From an uncultured Lachnospiraceae bacterium (GTDB taxonomy: Bacteria; Bacillota; Clostridia; Lachnospirales; Lachnospiraceae), in assembly GCA_910584945.1 (NCBI GenBank), contig CAJUDY010000006.1, positions 72,823 to 136,822 of the forward strand: a DNA stretch of 64,000 nt, in the 5' to 3' direction. The translations under genes were made by a program, and so were the position numbers. Shown one piece after another: positions 57,813 through 64,000 of the stretch; position 1 is the first letter of the stretch, and each line of letters begins with the position of its first letter. The notes beneath the pieces were generated by a model. It had not been told where the DNA came from. It did no database searches and saw nothing but the letters and a program-made list of their open reading frames with translations.

Positions 57813-58466
57813 CTAAGGAAAGCACAGATACTCTCCATCCACCACCGCGTAATACAGGCTCTCCTCCTCGGTAATCACCGCCTGACCGCTGGTAGCTTCG
57901 GTCACGGCTTTTGTGATCTCTGATACCCGGGAGACGGGCGCCAGCACCACAAAGCGCACTTTGTCCGTGTATTCGGCGTCCATTATGGGGATCTGTCTTT
58001 GTCCGAAGAGATACTGGAGCTTTCCGATCCCGTTGTAGTCTGTCCCGATGCGAAGCCGGGTACCCCAGTGCTTGGTGATGATCCGGCTGTTCTTTAAACC
58101 CTCCTGGACGGCGGCGGAGTATGCCCGCACCAGTCCTCCGGTACCAAGAAGGGTGCCGCCGAAATACCGGGTCACCACCGCCGCCGTATTCGTAAGCCCC
58201 GCTCCGGTCAGAACGTCCATCATGGGCTTCCCCGCGGTCTGAGACGGCTCTCCGTCGTCGCTGCATCGTAAGATCTCCTGGCGTTCCCCCAGCACGTAAG
58301 CCCAGCAGTTATGCCTGGCGTCCCAGTACTTCTTCCTCATCTCCTCGATAAAGGACAGGGCTTCCTCCTCCGTCTCCACCGGACGGATCGTCGCAATAAA
58401 CCGGGATTTCTTCTCCACAATCTCTCCGGCGCCGCCTTCGTAGACGGTCTTAAATTGTTCTGTCAT
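57813..58466 (-). CDS. yigZ: YigZ/IMPACT-family protein
   Basis: 217 aa. The UPF0029 signature is plain: KKSRFIATIRPVETEEEALS, HNCWAYVLGERQE, CSDDGEPSQTAGKPMMDVLT, TAAVVTRYFGGTLLGTGGLV. The C-terminal DUF1949 domain follows. Cytoplasmic, possibly RNA or ribosome binding as in eukaryotic IMPACT. The second ATG is preferred because AAGGAG sits 5 nt upstream; that ribosome site is the end of a leader repeat. Confidence 0.9.
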   Translation of the reverse strand: MTEQFKTVYEGGAGEIVEKKSRFIATIRPVETEEEALSFIEEMRKKYWDARHNCWAYVLGERQEILRCSDDGEPSQTAGKPMMDVLTGAGLTNTAAVVTRYFGGTLLGTGGLVRAYSAAVQEGLKNSRIITKHWGTRLRIGTDYNGIGKLQYLFGQRQIPIMDAEYTDKVRFVVLAPVSRVSEITKAVTEATSGQAVITEEESLYYAVVDGEYLCFP

Positions 58467-58477
58467 CATGTCTCCTT

Positions 58478-58585
58478 ATTTAAGTTCCGCATCTGTCCTC
58501 TCTCCGCCCCAGCGTCTGGAAGAATTTTCCCTCACTTCGTTCTGTAAAATCCTTCCGGGGCTCCTTTCGGGCAGATGCTGTTTTT
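58478..58585 (-). repeat. Leader repeat copy overlapping the 3' end of the helicase gene
   Basis: 108 bp of the dispersed family. It encodes the last ~35 residues and TAA stop of the helicase (…EPRKDFTERSEGKFFQTLGR…, stop in GCGGAACTTAA) and ends in the AAGGAG used by yigZ. Inner stem GGAAGGATTTTAC/GAAAATTCTTCC as in the other copies. Confidence 0.85.
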
Positions 58586-60405
58586 AGTTCCTGCACGAAT
58601 CTGGACGGCGCCGCCTCATGGCTGCCCTGCTTTTTCGCGTAGCAGATCGTCAGCTCTTTCTTCGCCCGGGTCATGGCCACGTAGAACATCCGCCGCTCCT
58701 CCTCCAGGTCCGCGTCCAGAACGGCCTTCTTATAAGGCGTGATCCCTTCCGCCGCGTCCAGGAGAAAGACCTGCTCATACTCCAGCCCCTTGCTGCTGTG
58801 CATGGTGGTAAGCTGCACGCCGTCTTTGACCTCCTGCTGCCTTTGGCGCATGGCCTCCATCTCTTCTTTGTACCGGTCCACATACTCGAACCATTCCTCA
58901 TAGGTCTTACAGGCCCTGGCGCTCTCCTCCAGCTCTCCGATCAGGTCAAACAGCTCCTCGTCCTTCATACGCCGGAACTGGGCATATTCCCGCAGATAGT
59001 CATCGTATCCGATCACATGGCGGATATAGCTGACCGCCGCGAAGGGCCCCATCCTGCCCAGCATTTTGAGGTCGTACTGAAGCTTCTCGATCCGGTCGCA
59101 CACATATCCCTTATCCTGATAATAGGTCAGCATATGCTCCCAGGAGATGGTCTCGTCGTCCAGGCACTCCCGGTTCAGATACCGCTTGGGACGGTTCAGC
59201 ACCGGCAGGAGATCCTTCCTCTGCCTGGAGCCCATGGCCAGGCGGATATAGCAGAATATATTCCGGGCAATCCAGTGTTCGAAGAGATTGGGCATCTGAT
59301 CCCGCACCCGGAACGGAATGTTGAATTCCATCAGTTTCTGTACCAGAATCCTCGGCTGCGTATTGGTCCGGTAGATCACCGCCGTATCCGCCCAGCCTTT
59401 TCCCTGCTCCTTGTATCTTTGCAGCTCTCTTAAAATATAGATACATTCCTGCTGCTGGTCCGGGAATGCCAGCACCCGCACCGGAACGCCTTCTCCGCCC
59501 CGGGCCTTGATTTCTTTTGGAAAACGCATCTGATTGTGAACGATCACTCTGCCCGCCGCCTCTACGATCTCAGTGGTGGAGCGGAAATTGTCGTTTAACA
59601 CCACCTGGCCCGCCGACGGATAATCCTTTTGAAAATTCAGCATGATCTCCGGTCTTGCTCCCCGGAACCGGTAGATAGACTGATCATCGTCCCCCACGAT
59701 AAAAAGATTGTCCTCGGGCGCCGCAAGCAGTTTCAAAATGTCGTACTGAATCTGGTTGATGTCCTGGAATTCGTCCACCAGAATATACCGGAATTTTTTC
59801 TGCCATGCAGACAGAATGTCCGGGCGCTGGCTTAAAAGCTCCCAGGTGTACACCAGCATATCGTCAAAGTCAATCAGCCGCGCCCGCCGCTTTCTCCCCT
59901 CGTATTCCTGATAAATGCTGCGGAAAATCTCTTCGGAACAGTTTTTGGAAAAATAATGTTCCAGAGAAATGCGTTCGTTTTTCAAAAGGCTGATCTCCGC
60001 GGAAATCCCCGACAGGAATTCACTCTCGTCATCCACTTCCAGCCGGAGACGCTCCACCGCCTCTCTCAAATACTGATACCGCGTCTCTTCTTTCAGAATA
60101 TTTCCCGCTGCAAATCCATAGGCCAGTTTTAAGATGCTGAAAAAGATCCCATGAAAGGTGCCGAAGGAGACGGTGGTATGATTTTCCCCGATCAGGCGCA
60201 GAAAACGCTCCTTCATCTCCGATGCGGCCGCTTTGGTAAAAGTAATGACCAATATGGAAGACGCCGGAATCCCGTACTCCTGCACCATATATTGTACTCT
60301 TCTTGTGACAACGGTAGTTTTGCCCGAACCCGGGCCTGCGAGAACCATCAGCGGTCCGTCCTTGTGGCGGACCGCCATGCTTTGTGATTTTGTAAAAGAA
60401 CTCAT
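58480..60405 (-). CDS. UvrD/PcrA-like SF1 helicase
   Basis: 641 aa. Motif I LAGPGSGKTTVVTRRVQYM, Ia ITFTKAAASEM, II YILVDEFQDINQIQYD, III VGDDDQSIYRFRGA, IV LNDNFRSTTEIVEAA, V TTMHSSKGLEYEQVFLLDAA, VI EERRMFYVAMTRAKKEL. Shorter than PcrA (about 730 aa) because the C-terminal extension is replaced by the tail encoded in the leader repeat. ATG overlaps the gltX stop (ATGA). DNA repair or replication-restart helicase. Confidence 0.93.
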   Translation of the reverse strand: MSSFTKSQSMAVRHKDGPLMVLAGPGSGKTTVVTRRVQYMVQEYGIPASSILVITFTKAAASEMKERFLRLIGENHTTVSFGTFHGIFFSILKLAYGFAAGNILKEETRYQYLREAVERLRLEVDDESEFLSGISAEISLLKNERISLEHYFSKNCSEEIFRSIYQEYEGRKRRARLIDFDDMLVYTWELLSQRPDILSAWQKKFRYILVDEFQDINQIQYDILKLLAAPEDNLFIVGDDDQSIYRFRGARPEIMLNFQKDYPSAGQVVLNDNFRSTTEIVEAAGRVIVHNQMRFPKEIKARGGEGVPVRVLAFPDQQQECIYILRELQRYKEQGKGWADTAVIYRTNTQPRILVQKLMEFNIPFRVRDQMPNLFEHWIARNIFCYIRLAMGSRQRKDLLPVLNRPKRYLNRECLDDETISWEHMLTYYQDKGYVCDRIEKLQYDLKMLGRMGPFAAVSYIRHVIGYDDYLREYAQFRRMKDEELFDLIGELEESARACKTYEEWFEYVDRYKEEMEAMRQRQQEVKDGVQLTTMHSSKGLEYEQVFLLDAAEGITPYKKAVLDADLEEERRMFYVAMTRAKKELTICYAKKQGSHEAAPSRFVQELKTASARKEPRKDFTERSEGKFFQTLGRREDRCGT

Positions 60406-61862
60406 AGTTTAAGATTCGTTAATTTTTCGATGGCTTTTTGTATGCGGGCAACGGACTCCTCTCTGCCGAGGATTTCCAGGATCTCTGTGGCCCCGCAGGG
60501 GGTCATCTGCTTACCGCTTGCCGCCGTGCGGATGGGCCACATGACATATCCGTTCTTATATCCCTTCTCCTTCACATAGGCGCTCAGCATCTCATAGAGC
60601 GCGTCGTTGCTGTAGTCCTCCTGGGCCTCAAGAAGCGGCAGAACCTCTTTTAATACCGCAAGGCTGGTCTCGGCAGTGGTCTTCATCTTCTTGTGGGTAT
60701 ACATGGACGCGTCATACTCCGGCACTTCCTCAAAGAAATCGATATGCTCCCGGATGTCCGGAAATACTTCGATCCGGGTCTTCACCATCTGAGCGATCTT
60801 CTGGAAATCATAGTCCTTCGTGATCACTTCCTTCATGATCGGAAGGGCCTTCTCATAAAAAGCCTCAAAATCCATGGCCTTGATGTACTCGCCGTTCATC
60901 CATTTTAATTTGCCGTAGTCAAAGACCGCCGGCGACTTGCTCATATGACGGTAATCGAACTTCTCCACCAACTCGGCGAGGGACTTGATCTCCTGGTTGT
61001 CCTCCGGGGACCAGCCAAGGAGCGCCACAAAGTTCACCACCGCCTCGGTCAGAAAACCCTGCTCGATCAAGTCCTCATAAGAAGAATGCCCGCAGCGCTT
61101 GCTCAGCTTCTTGTGAGTCTCGTCAGTGATCAGCGGACAGTGGACATAGACCGGCACCTCCCAGCCAAAAGCCTCATAGAGGCGGTTGTACTTGGGAGAG
61201 GACGACAGGTACTCATTTCCCCGCACCACATGAGTGATGCCCATGAGATGGTCGTCCACCACGTTGGCAAAATTATAGGTGGGGTATCCGTCGGACTTGA
61301 TCAAAATCATATCGTCAAGCTCCGCGTTGTCCACCGTGATATCTCCGTAGATCTCGTCATGGAAGGTGGTGGTCCCGGTCTGGGGATTGTTCTGGCGGAT
61401 TACATAGGGCGCCCCCGCGGCCAGCTTTTCCTCCACTTCTTCCTTGGACAGCTTCAGGCAGTGCTTGTCATAGATGCTGATCTCCTTGCCTGCCACCTCC
61501 TGCTTTAAGCTCTCCAGCCGCTCCTTGTCGCAGAAACAGTAGTAAGCCTCGCCTTTTTCGATCAGCTTCTTCGCATACTCGAGATAGATCCCGGACGCCT
61601 GACGCTCGCTCTGTACATAAGGACCCACGCCGCCGTCCTTGTCCGGCCCCTCGTCGTGGATGAGCCCGGTCTTTTCAAGCGTCCGGTAGATAATATCCAC
61701 AGCTCCCTCCACCAGGCGCTCCTGGTCTGTATCCTCAATGCGGAGCAGAAAATCCCCGCCCTCATGCTTTGCAATCAGATATGCATACAGCGCCGTCCTC
61801 AGATTCCCCACGTGCATCCGCCCGGTGGGACTTGGCGCAAATCTTGTACGAACTTTTCCCAT
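60402..61862 (-). CDS. gltX: Glutamyl-tRNA synthetase
   Basis: 486 aa. HIGH motif as FAPSPTGRMHVGNLRTALYA, KMSKS motif as HKKLSKRCGHSS, with the discriminating NYLSSSPKYNRLYEAFGW-type loop (EYLSSSPKYNRLYEA). Charges tRNA-Glu (and often tRNA-Gln in Firmicutes) in the cytoplasm. Full length. Coupled to the helicase gene by a 4-bp overlap, an unusual pairing. The gap 61,863-62,108 holds the two divergent promoters. Confidence 0.95.
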   Translation of the reverse strand: MGKVRTRFAPSPTGRMHVGNLRTALYAYLIAKHEGGDFLLRIEDTDQERLVEGAVDIIYRTLEKTGLIHDEGPDKDGGVGPYVQSERQASGIYLEYAKKLIEKGEAYYCFCDKERLESLKQEVAGKEISIYDKHCLKLSKEEVEEKLAAGAPYVIRQNNPQTGTTTFHDEIYGDITVDNAELDDMILIKSDGYPTYNFANVVDDHLMGITHVVRGNEYLSSSPKYNRLYEAFGWEVPVYVHCPLITDETHKKLSKRCGHSSYEDLIEQGFLTEAVVNFVALLGWSPEDNQEIKSLAELVEKFDYRHMSKSPAVFDYGKLKWMNGEYIKAMDFEAFYEKALPIMKEVITKDYDFQKIAQMVKTRIEVFPDIREHIDFFEEVPEYDASMYTHKKMKTTAETSLAVLKEVLPLLEAQEDYSNDALYEMLSAYVKEKGYKNGYVMWPIRTAASGKQMTPCGATEILEILGREESVARIQKAIEKLTNLKL

Positions 61863-62108
61863 AATCGTTGTTCTCCTCTAAATCTCTGTCTGTCCATTCT
61901 TCGGATAATCCGGCGCAAAGACAGACTCTCGCCTGACTGCGCCGTATCTTCTCCGGCAATAATTCGATTATATACGATTGTCCATATTTTTACAAGCAGA
62001 GGTTTTATTTTTATAGAACATATTTTTCTATTCACTGTTTCCTTATTGCGGAATCTGTGGTATCATGAAATCAGATTTACTATAAATTCAGGAGGACATG
62101 TACAAAAT

Positions 62109-62471
62109 ATGAAAACCAGACCCCTGAAAATCCGATCCCTCTTTCTCGGGGCGGCGTTCCTCGTCATCCTGGGATTCCTCACAAAGCTTTATATCATCGG
62201 GGAACCGGTGGACGGTGCGCAGTTATCCTGCACCGCTTCCGTGAACGGCAAGACCCTGGAACTACAGATAGATTCTGCGGAATCCGCCATGGCCCTCCGC
62301 GACATTCGCGTGGAACAGGATGGGAGTACCTTACGTATCCGTGCAAGAAAAGTCCTTGTGTCCCCCCTGTTTTTTGACGGAAGCTTCCGGACCGCCATCG
62401 ATCTGAGCGGTCTTAAGACGGTCGCGATAGGCGGAAAGATCATTTGGACTGACGAGTCCTCCACCCCGTAA
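62109..62471 (+). CDS. Single-span membrane protein (120 aa)
   Basis: Signal-anchor helix (FLGAAFLVILGFLTKLYIIG) after the basic start MKTRPLKIRS, then an outside domain: QLSCTASVNGKTLELQIDSA, ESAMALRDIRVEQDGSTLRI, FFDGSFRTAIDLSGLKTVAI. Similar small surface proteins with a beta-rich part are widespread in Lachnospiraceae; function unknown. AGGAGG lies 13 nt upstream of the ATG. Confidence 0.65.
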   Translation: MKTRPLKIRSLFLGAAFLVILGFLTKLYIIGEPVDGAQLSCTASVNGKTLELQIDSAESAMALRDIRVEQDGSTLRIRARKVLVSPLFFDGSFRTAIDLSGLKTVAIGGKIIWTDESSTP

Positions 62472-62566
62472 TTTCCTGTTGACAACCGCAGGATTTTGTG
62501 AGAAAACAGTCTTGGAACAGCAGATCTTTCGATCTGGTTTCAGAACAAAGGAGGAGGAAGCCGGCT

Positions 62567-62659
62567 ATGTATGATATCATTAAGATCGTGGTAGACGTCG
62601 CATTCGTCGCAATTGTGGCCTTTGCCATTTATTCAGCCATCAAGAAGAAGAAAAAATAA
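62567..62659 (+). CDS. Small membrane protein (30 aa)
   Basis: MYDIIKIVVDVAFVAIVAFA then IYSAIKKKKK: one hydrophobic helix and a lysine tail, behind GGAGGAGGAAG. A clear ribosome site supports translation. The toxin-like form (hydrophobic helix plus basic tail) is noted, but no antisense RNA is apparent. Confidence 0.6.
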   Translation: MYDIIKIVVDVAFVAIVAFAIYSAIKKKKK

Positions 62660-62666
62660 GTATCAA

Positions 62667-62693
62667 GGGACCGGGACCTATGCCCCGGTCCCT
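62667..62693. terminator. Bidirectional hairpin terminator
   Basis: AGGGACCGGG (62,667-62,676) pairs with CCCCGGTCCCT (62,683-62,693) between the small membrane gene and the convergent C45 peptidase gene. Confidence 0.6.
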
Positions 62694-62698
62694 GATCT

Positions 62699-63706
62699 TC
62701 AGAATCGAAAACGCCCATCCTCCTGAAAGTTCTTCCGGGAAGGATTCCCTTCGCAGCGCCAGATTCTGCCCGGCCCCACATCGTAGACGGCGGACCACAC
62801 CGTATCTTTTCCCGTTTTCCGGTCATACTGACAGAGAAAACCATAAGATCCCTTCAAGATCTCCATGGCAAAGAAGACCGCGTCCCCCGTTCCCCCGACC
62901 TCAAATGCCCGGCGGATGGTTTTGTATCGTTCTTCCGCATCCCAGTCGTCGATTCCTTCCGTCCGGTACGGCTTCATGGCGTCCAGATGAAAGGCATTCA
63001 CCGCCGCCACAAATGTATGTTCTTCATCCAGTCGGCAGACCTCCATCCCCATAGGGCCGCATTCGATCACCGCGGCCGCCCCGGTTTTATCAACCGCCGT
63101 AAAAGTCTGACAGGAAGCCACGGGAAGCACTTCCAGCGCCCTGATAAACGCTTCCACCGTCCGGCACCGCTCCAGCCCATAGCGAAGCAGCATCCCCGCG
63201 TTCAGCCCATCGCCCCGGCATGCGGGATATACAGACGTCAATCCCACCGCGAAGCCGTGTTCGTTGACGCCGTCCTCCATCTCCACAAACGCCGTGGTAT
63301 TTCCCTGAAATGAAGCATATCCGCCGTTCAGCCGATAGACGCCGTTCATGCTGAACCTGTCCGACCCGGCCAGGAAATCACTGTTTCTTCCCAGTATAAT
63401 ATGTTCGCCCTCCCGGAACGCCAGACAGGAACATCGGTTTTCCGGAAGAATGCAGTACATACTGAGAAGAACTGCTTCCAGTTTCCCCGACTCTTCCTGC
63501 TGTCCCTCTTCGATCCCCCGGATCTCTTCCAACACCTCCGGATACCATTTTTCGTAAAATGGTCTGCAGGCTTTTGCAAAACGTACCCGCTCCCCGGCGA
63601 TCGGAAAAGGAACGTTCTCAAGCAGACGCTTTCCTTTTTTGAATAATGCCGCGCCCCACCGAAGTCCTGCTTCGTAATGGGTTCCATAAAATTTTTCATG
63701 ATACAT
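62699..63706 (-). CDS. C45-type Ntn hydrolase (acyl-CoA:6-aminopenicillanate acyltransferase-like)
   Basis: 335 aa. The family start HYEAGLRWGAALFKKGKRLL, the likely autoprocessing nucleophile Cys in PENRCSCLAFREGEHIILGR, and SDFLAGSDRF, ASFQGNTTAFVEMEDGVNEH, GLTSVYPACR are the C45 pattern. Homologues self-cleave before the Cys and hydrolyse amide bonds of small acylated molecules; the substrate here is unknown. No signal peptide. The leader carries the CATGCGGAACTTCAAATAGG motif of the repeat family. Confidence 0.8.
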   Translation of the reverse strand: MYHEKFYGTHYEAGLRWGAALFKKGKRLLENVPFPIAGERVRFAKACRPFYEKWYPEVLEEIRGIEEGQQEESGKLEAVLLSMYCILPENRCSCLAFREGEHIILGRNSDFLAGSDRFSMNGVYRLNGGYASFQGNTTAFVEMEDGVNEHGFAVGLTSVYPACRGDGLNAGMLLRYGLERCRTVEAFIRALEVLPVASCQTFTAVDKTGAAAVIECGPMGMEVCRLDEEHTFVAAVNAFHLDAMKPYRTEGIDDWDAEERYKTIRRAFEVGGTGDAVFFAMEILKGSYGFLCQYDRKTGKDTVWSAVYDVGPGRIWRCEGNPSRKNFQEDGRFRF

Positions 63707-63715
63707 CTCTTTGCT

Positions 63716-63737
63716 CTCCTATTTGAAGTTCCGCATG
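63716..63737 (-). promoter_or_regulatory. Short leader motif before the C45 gene
   Basis: Minus strand CATGCGGAACTTCAAATAGG, followed by AG and the start codon region; the conserved 3' tail of the dispersed repeat without the long hairpin. Confidence 0.55.
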
Positions 63738-63863
63738 GACTGTATTGAGAGCTACCGGTAACTCTAAAAAAAGCATAATCGAATAAAAATTTTATGTCAA
63801 GCAATTAAAATTTGAAAAATTCTGAGACCATTTGTCCTTCCCATACATCTAATCATTGTAAAT

Positions 63864-63999
63864 ACATAATTGTTCAGCACAGGTCGAAGCACTTGCTGCT
63901 GAGACCGTAAGAACATGATTCAGAAGTGCAAAATTCCATCGCCGCAGGCGATCTTCAATGAATTTTGCATCGTAATTGTGAAGGTACTGAACAATTACG
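63864..63999. repeat. Nested palindromic element (MITE-like), at window end
   Basis: Outer inverted arms TAATTGTTCAG (63,867-63,877) and CTGAACAATTA (63,987-63,997), 14 of 16 matching when extended. Inside are TGCAAAATT (63,927-63,935)/AATTTTGCA (63,961-63,969) and ATCGCC/GGCGAT around 63,945. About 130 bp, no gene. The outer arms look like terminal inverted repeats. Confidence 0.6.
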
Positions 64000-64000
64000 A

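Noticed and set aside
1..64000. tRNA and rRNA genes
   Set aside because: No cloverleaf, T-loop motif in context, or rRNA-like sequence was found by reading; a tRNAscan run would settle it.

Overview
The window looks like a chromosomal segment of a gut Lachnospiraceae-type Firmicute. The reasons are sigma-A promoters with AGGAGG ribosome sites, a CIRCE-controlled clpB, LicT/BglG antitermination switches, sucrose and beta-glucoside PTS operons, a bile salt hydrolase, two peptide-antibiotic resistance ABC modules and DUF3786/TfoX/YxeA/IMPACT family genes. Functions are assigned from motif recognition only; no database search was run.

Region 1 (1-10,876) starts with the first codons of clpB and its CIRCE operator. 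A 10.6 kb integrative element has inserted exactly there: a 33-bp direct repeat (211-243 and 10,844-10,876, one mismatch) flanks an integrase next to attL, a divergent XRE repressor next to attR, an excisionase-like protein, a phage-type replisome organizer with a DnaC-like loader, and many small proteins. It has no visible structural, packaging or relaxase gene, so it resembles a phage satellite. Its non-coding stretches hold unusual repeat clusters and a 29-aa holin-like toxin facing a predicted antisense RNA.

Region 2 (10,877-18,200) is a gene graveyard: a frameshifted Uma2 nuclease, fragments of a flavin oxidoreductase, an ATP-binding regulator, BREX BrxL, a lipoprotein, a DapA-family lyase, a possible LarA-like protein and an NhaC antiporter. 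Intact genes among them are a bile salt hydrolase, an S66 peptidase and an Lrp regulator.

Region 3 (18,200-34,500) is mostly carbohydrate use: a DUF3786 protein, a large AAA/PD-DExK protein, a sucrose PTS (scrA, scrB, AraC regulator), a bacteriohemerythrin, a beta-glucoside operon (bglG, bglF, GH1) with two RAT/terminator switches, an ABC exporter and a second GH32 enzyme.

Region 4 (34,600-45,240) has two antimicrobial-peptide response loci: a histidine kinase without a partner regulator followed by a three-gene ABC transporter and YxeA, and a complete Bce-type module (regulator, kinase, ATPase, FtsX-like permease).

Region 5 (45,340-51,530) is a likely defence island: an AT-rich three-gene operon (diverged DUF262 protein, DUF3696-type ATPase, small protein), a repeat-containing predicted small RNA, a broken PIN toxin with its antitoxin, and a methyltransferase plus PLD-helicase pair.

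Region 6 (51,600-64,000) is a housekeeping and signalling stretch: an Smr protein, a hybrid kinase, zinc-ribbon proteins, a YigZ-family protein, a UvrD helicase, gltX, small membrane proteins and a C45 peptidase.

A feature linking regions 3 to 6 is a dispersed ~110-bp repeat and short derivatives of it. They sit directly in front of start codons and share the tail GATGCGGAACT followed by the ribosome binding site. One copy also encodes the C-terminus and stop codon of the preceding helicase gene.
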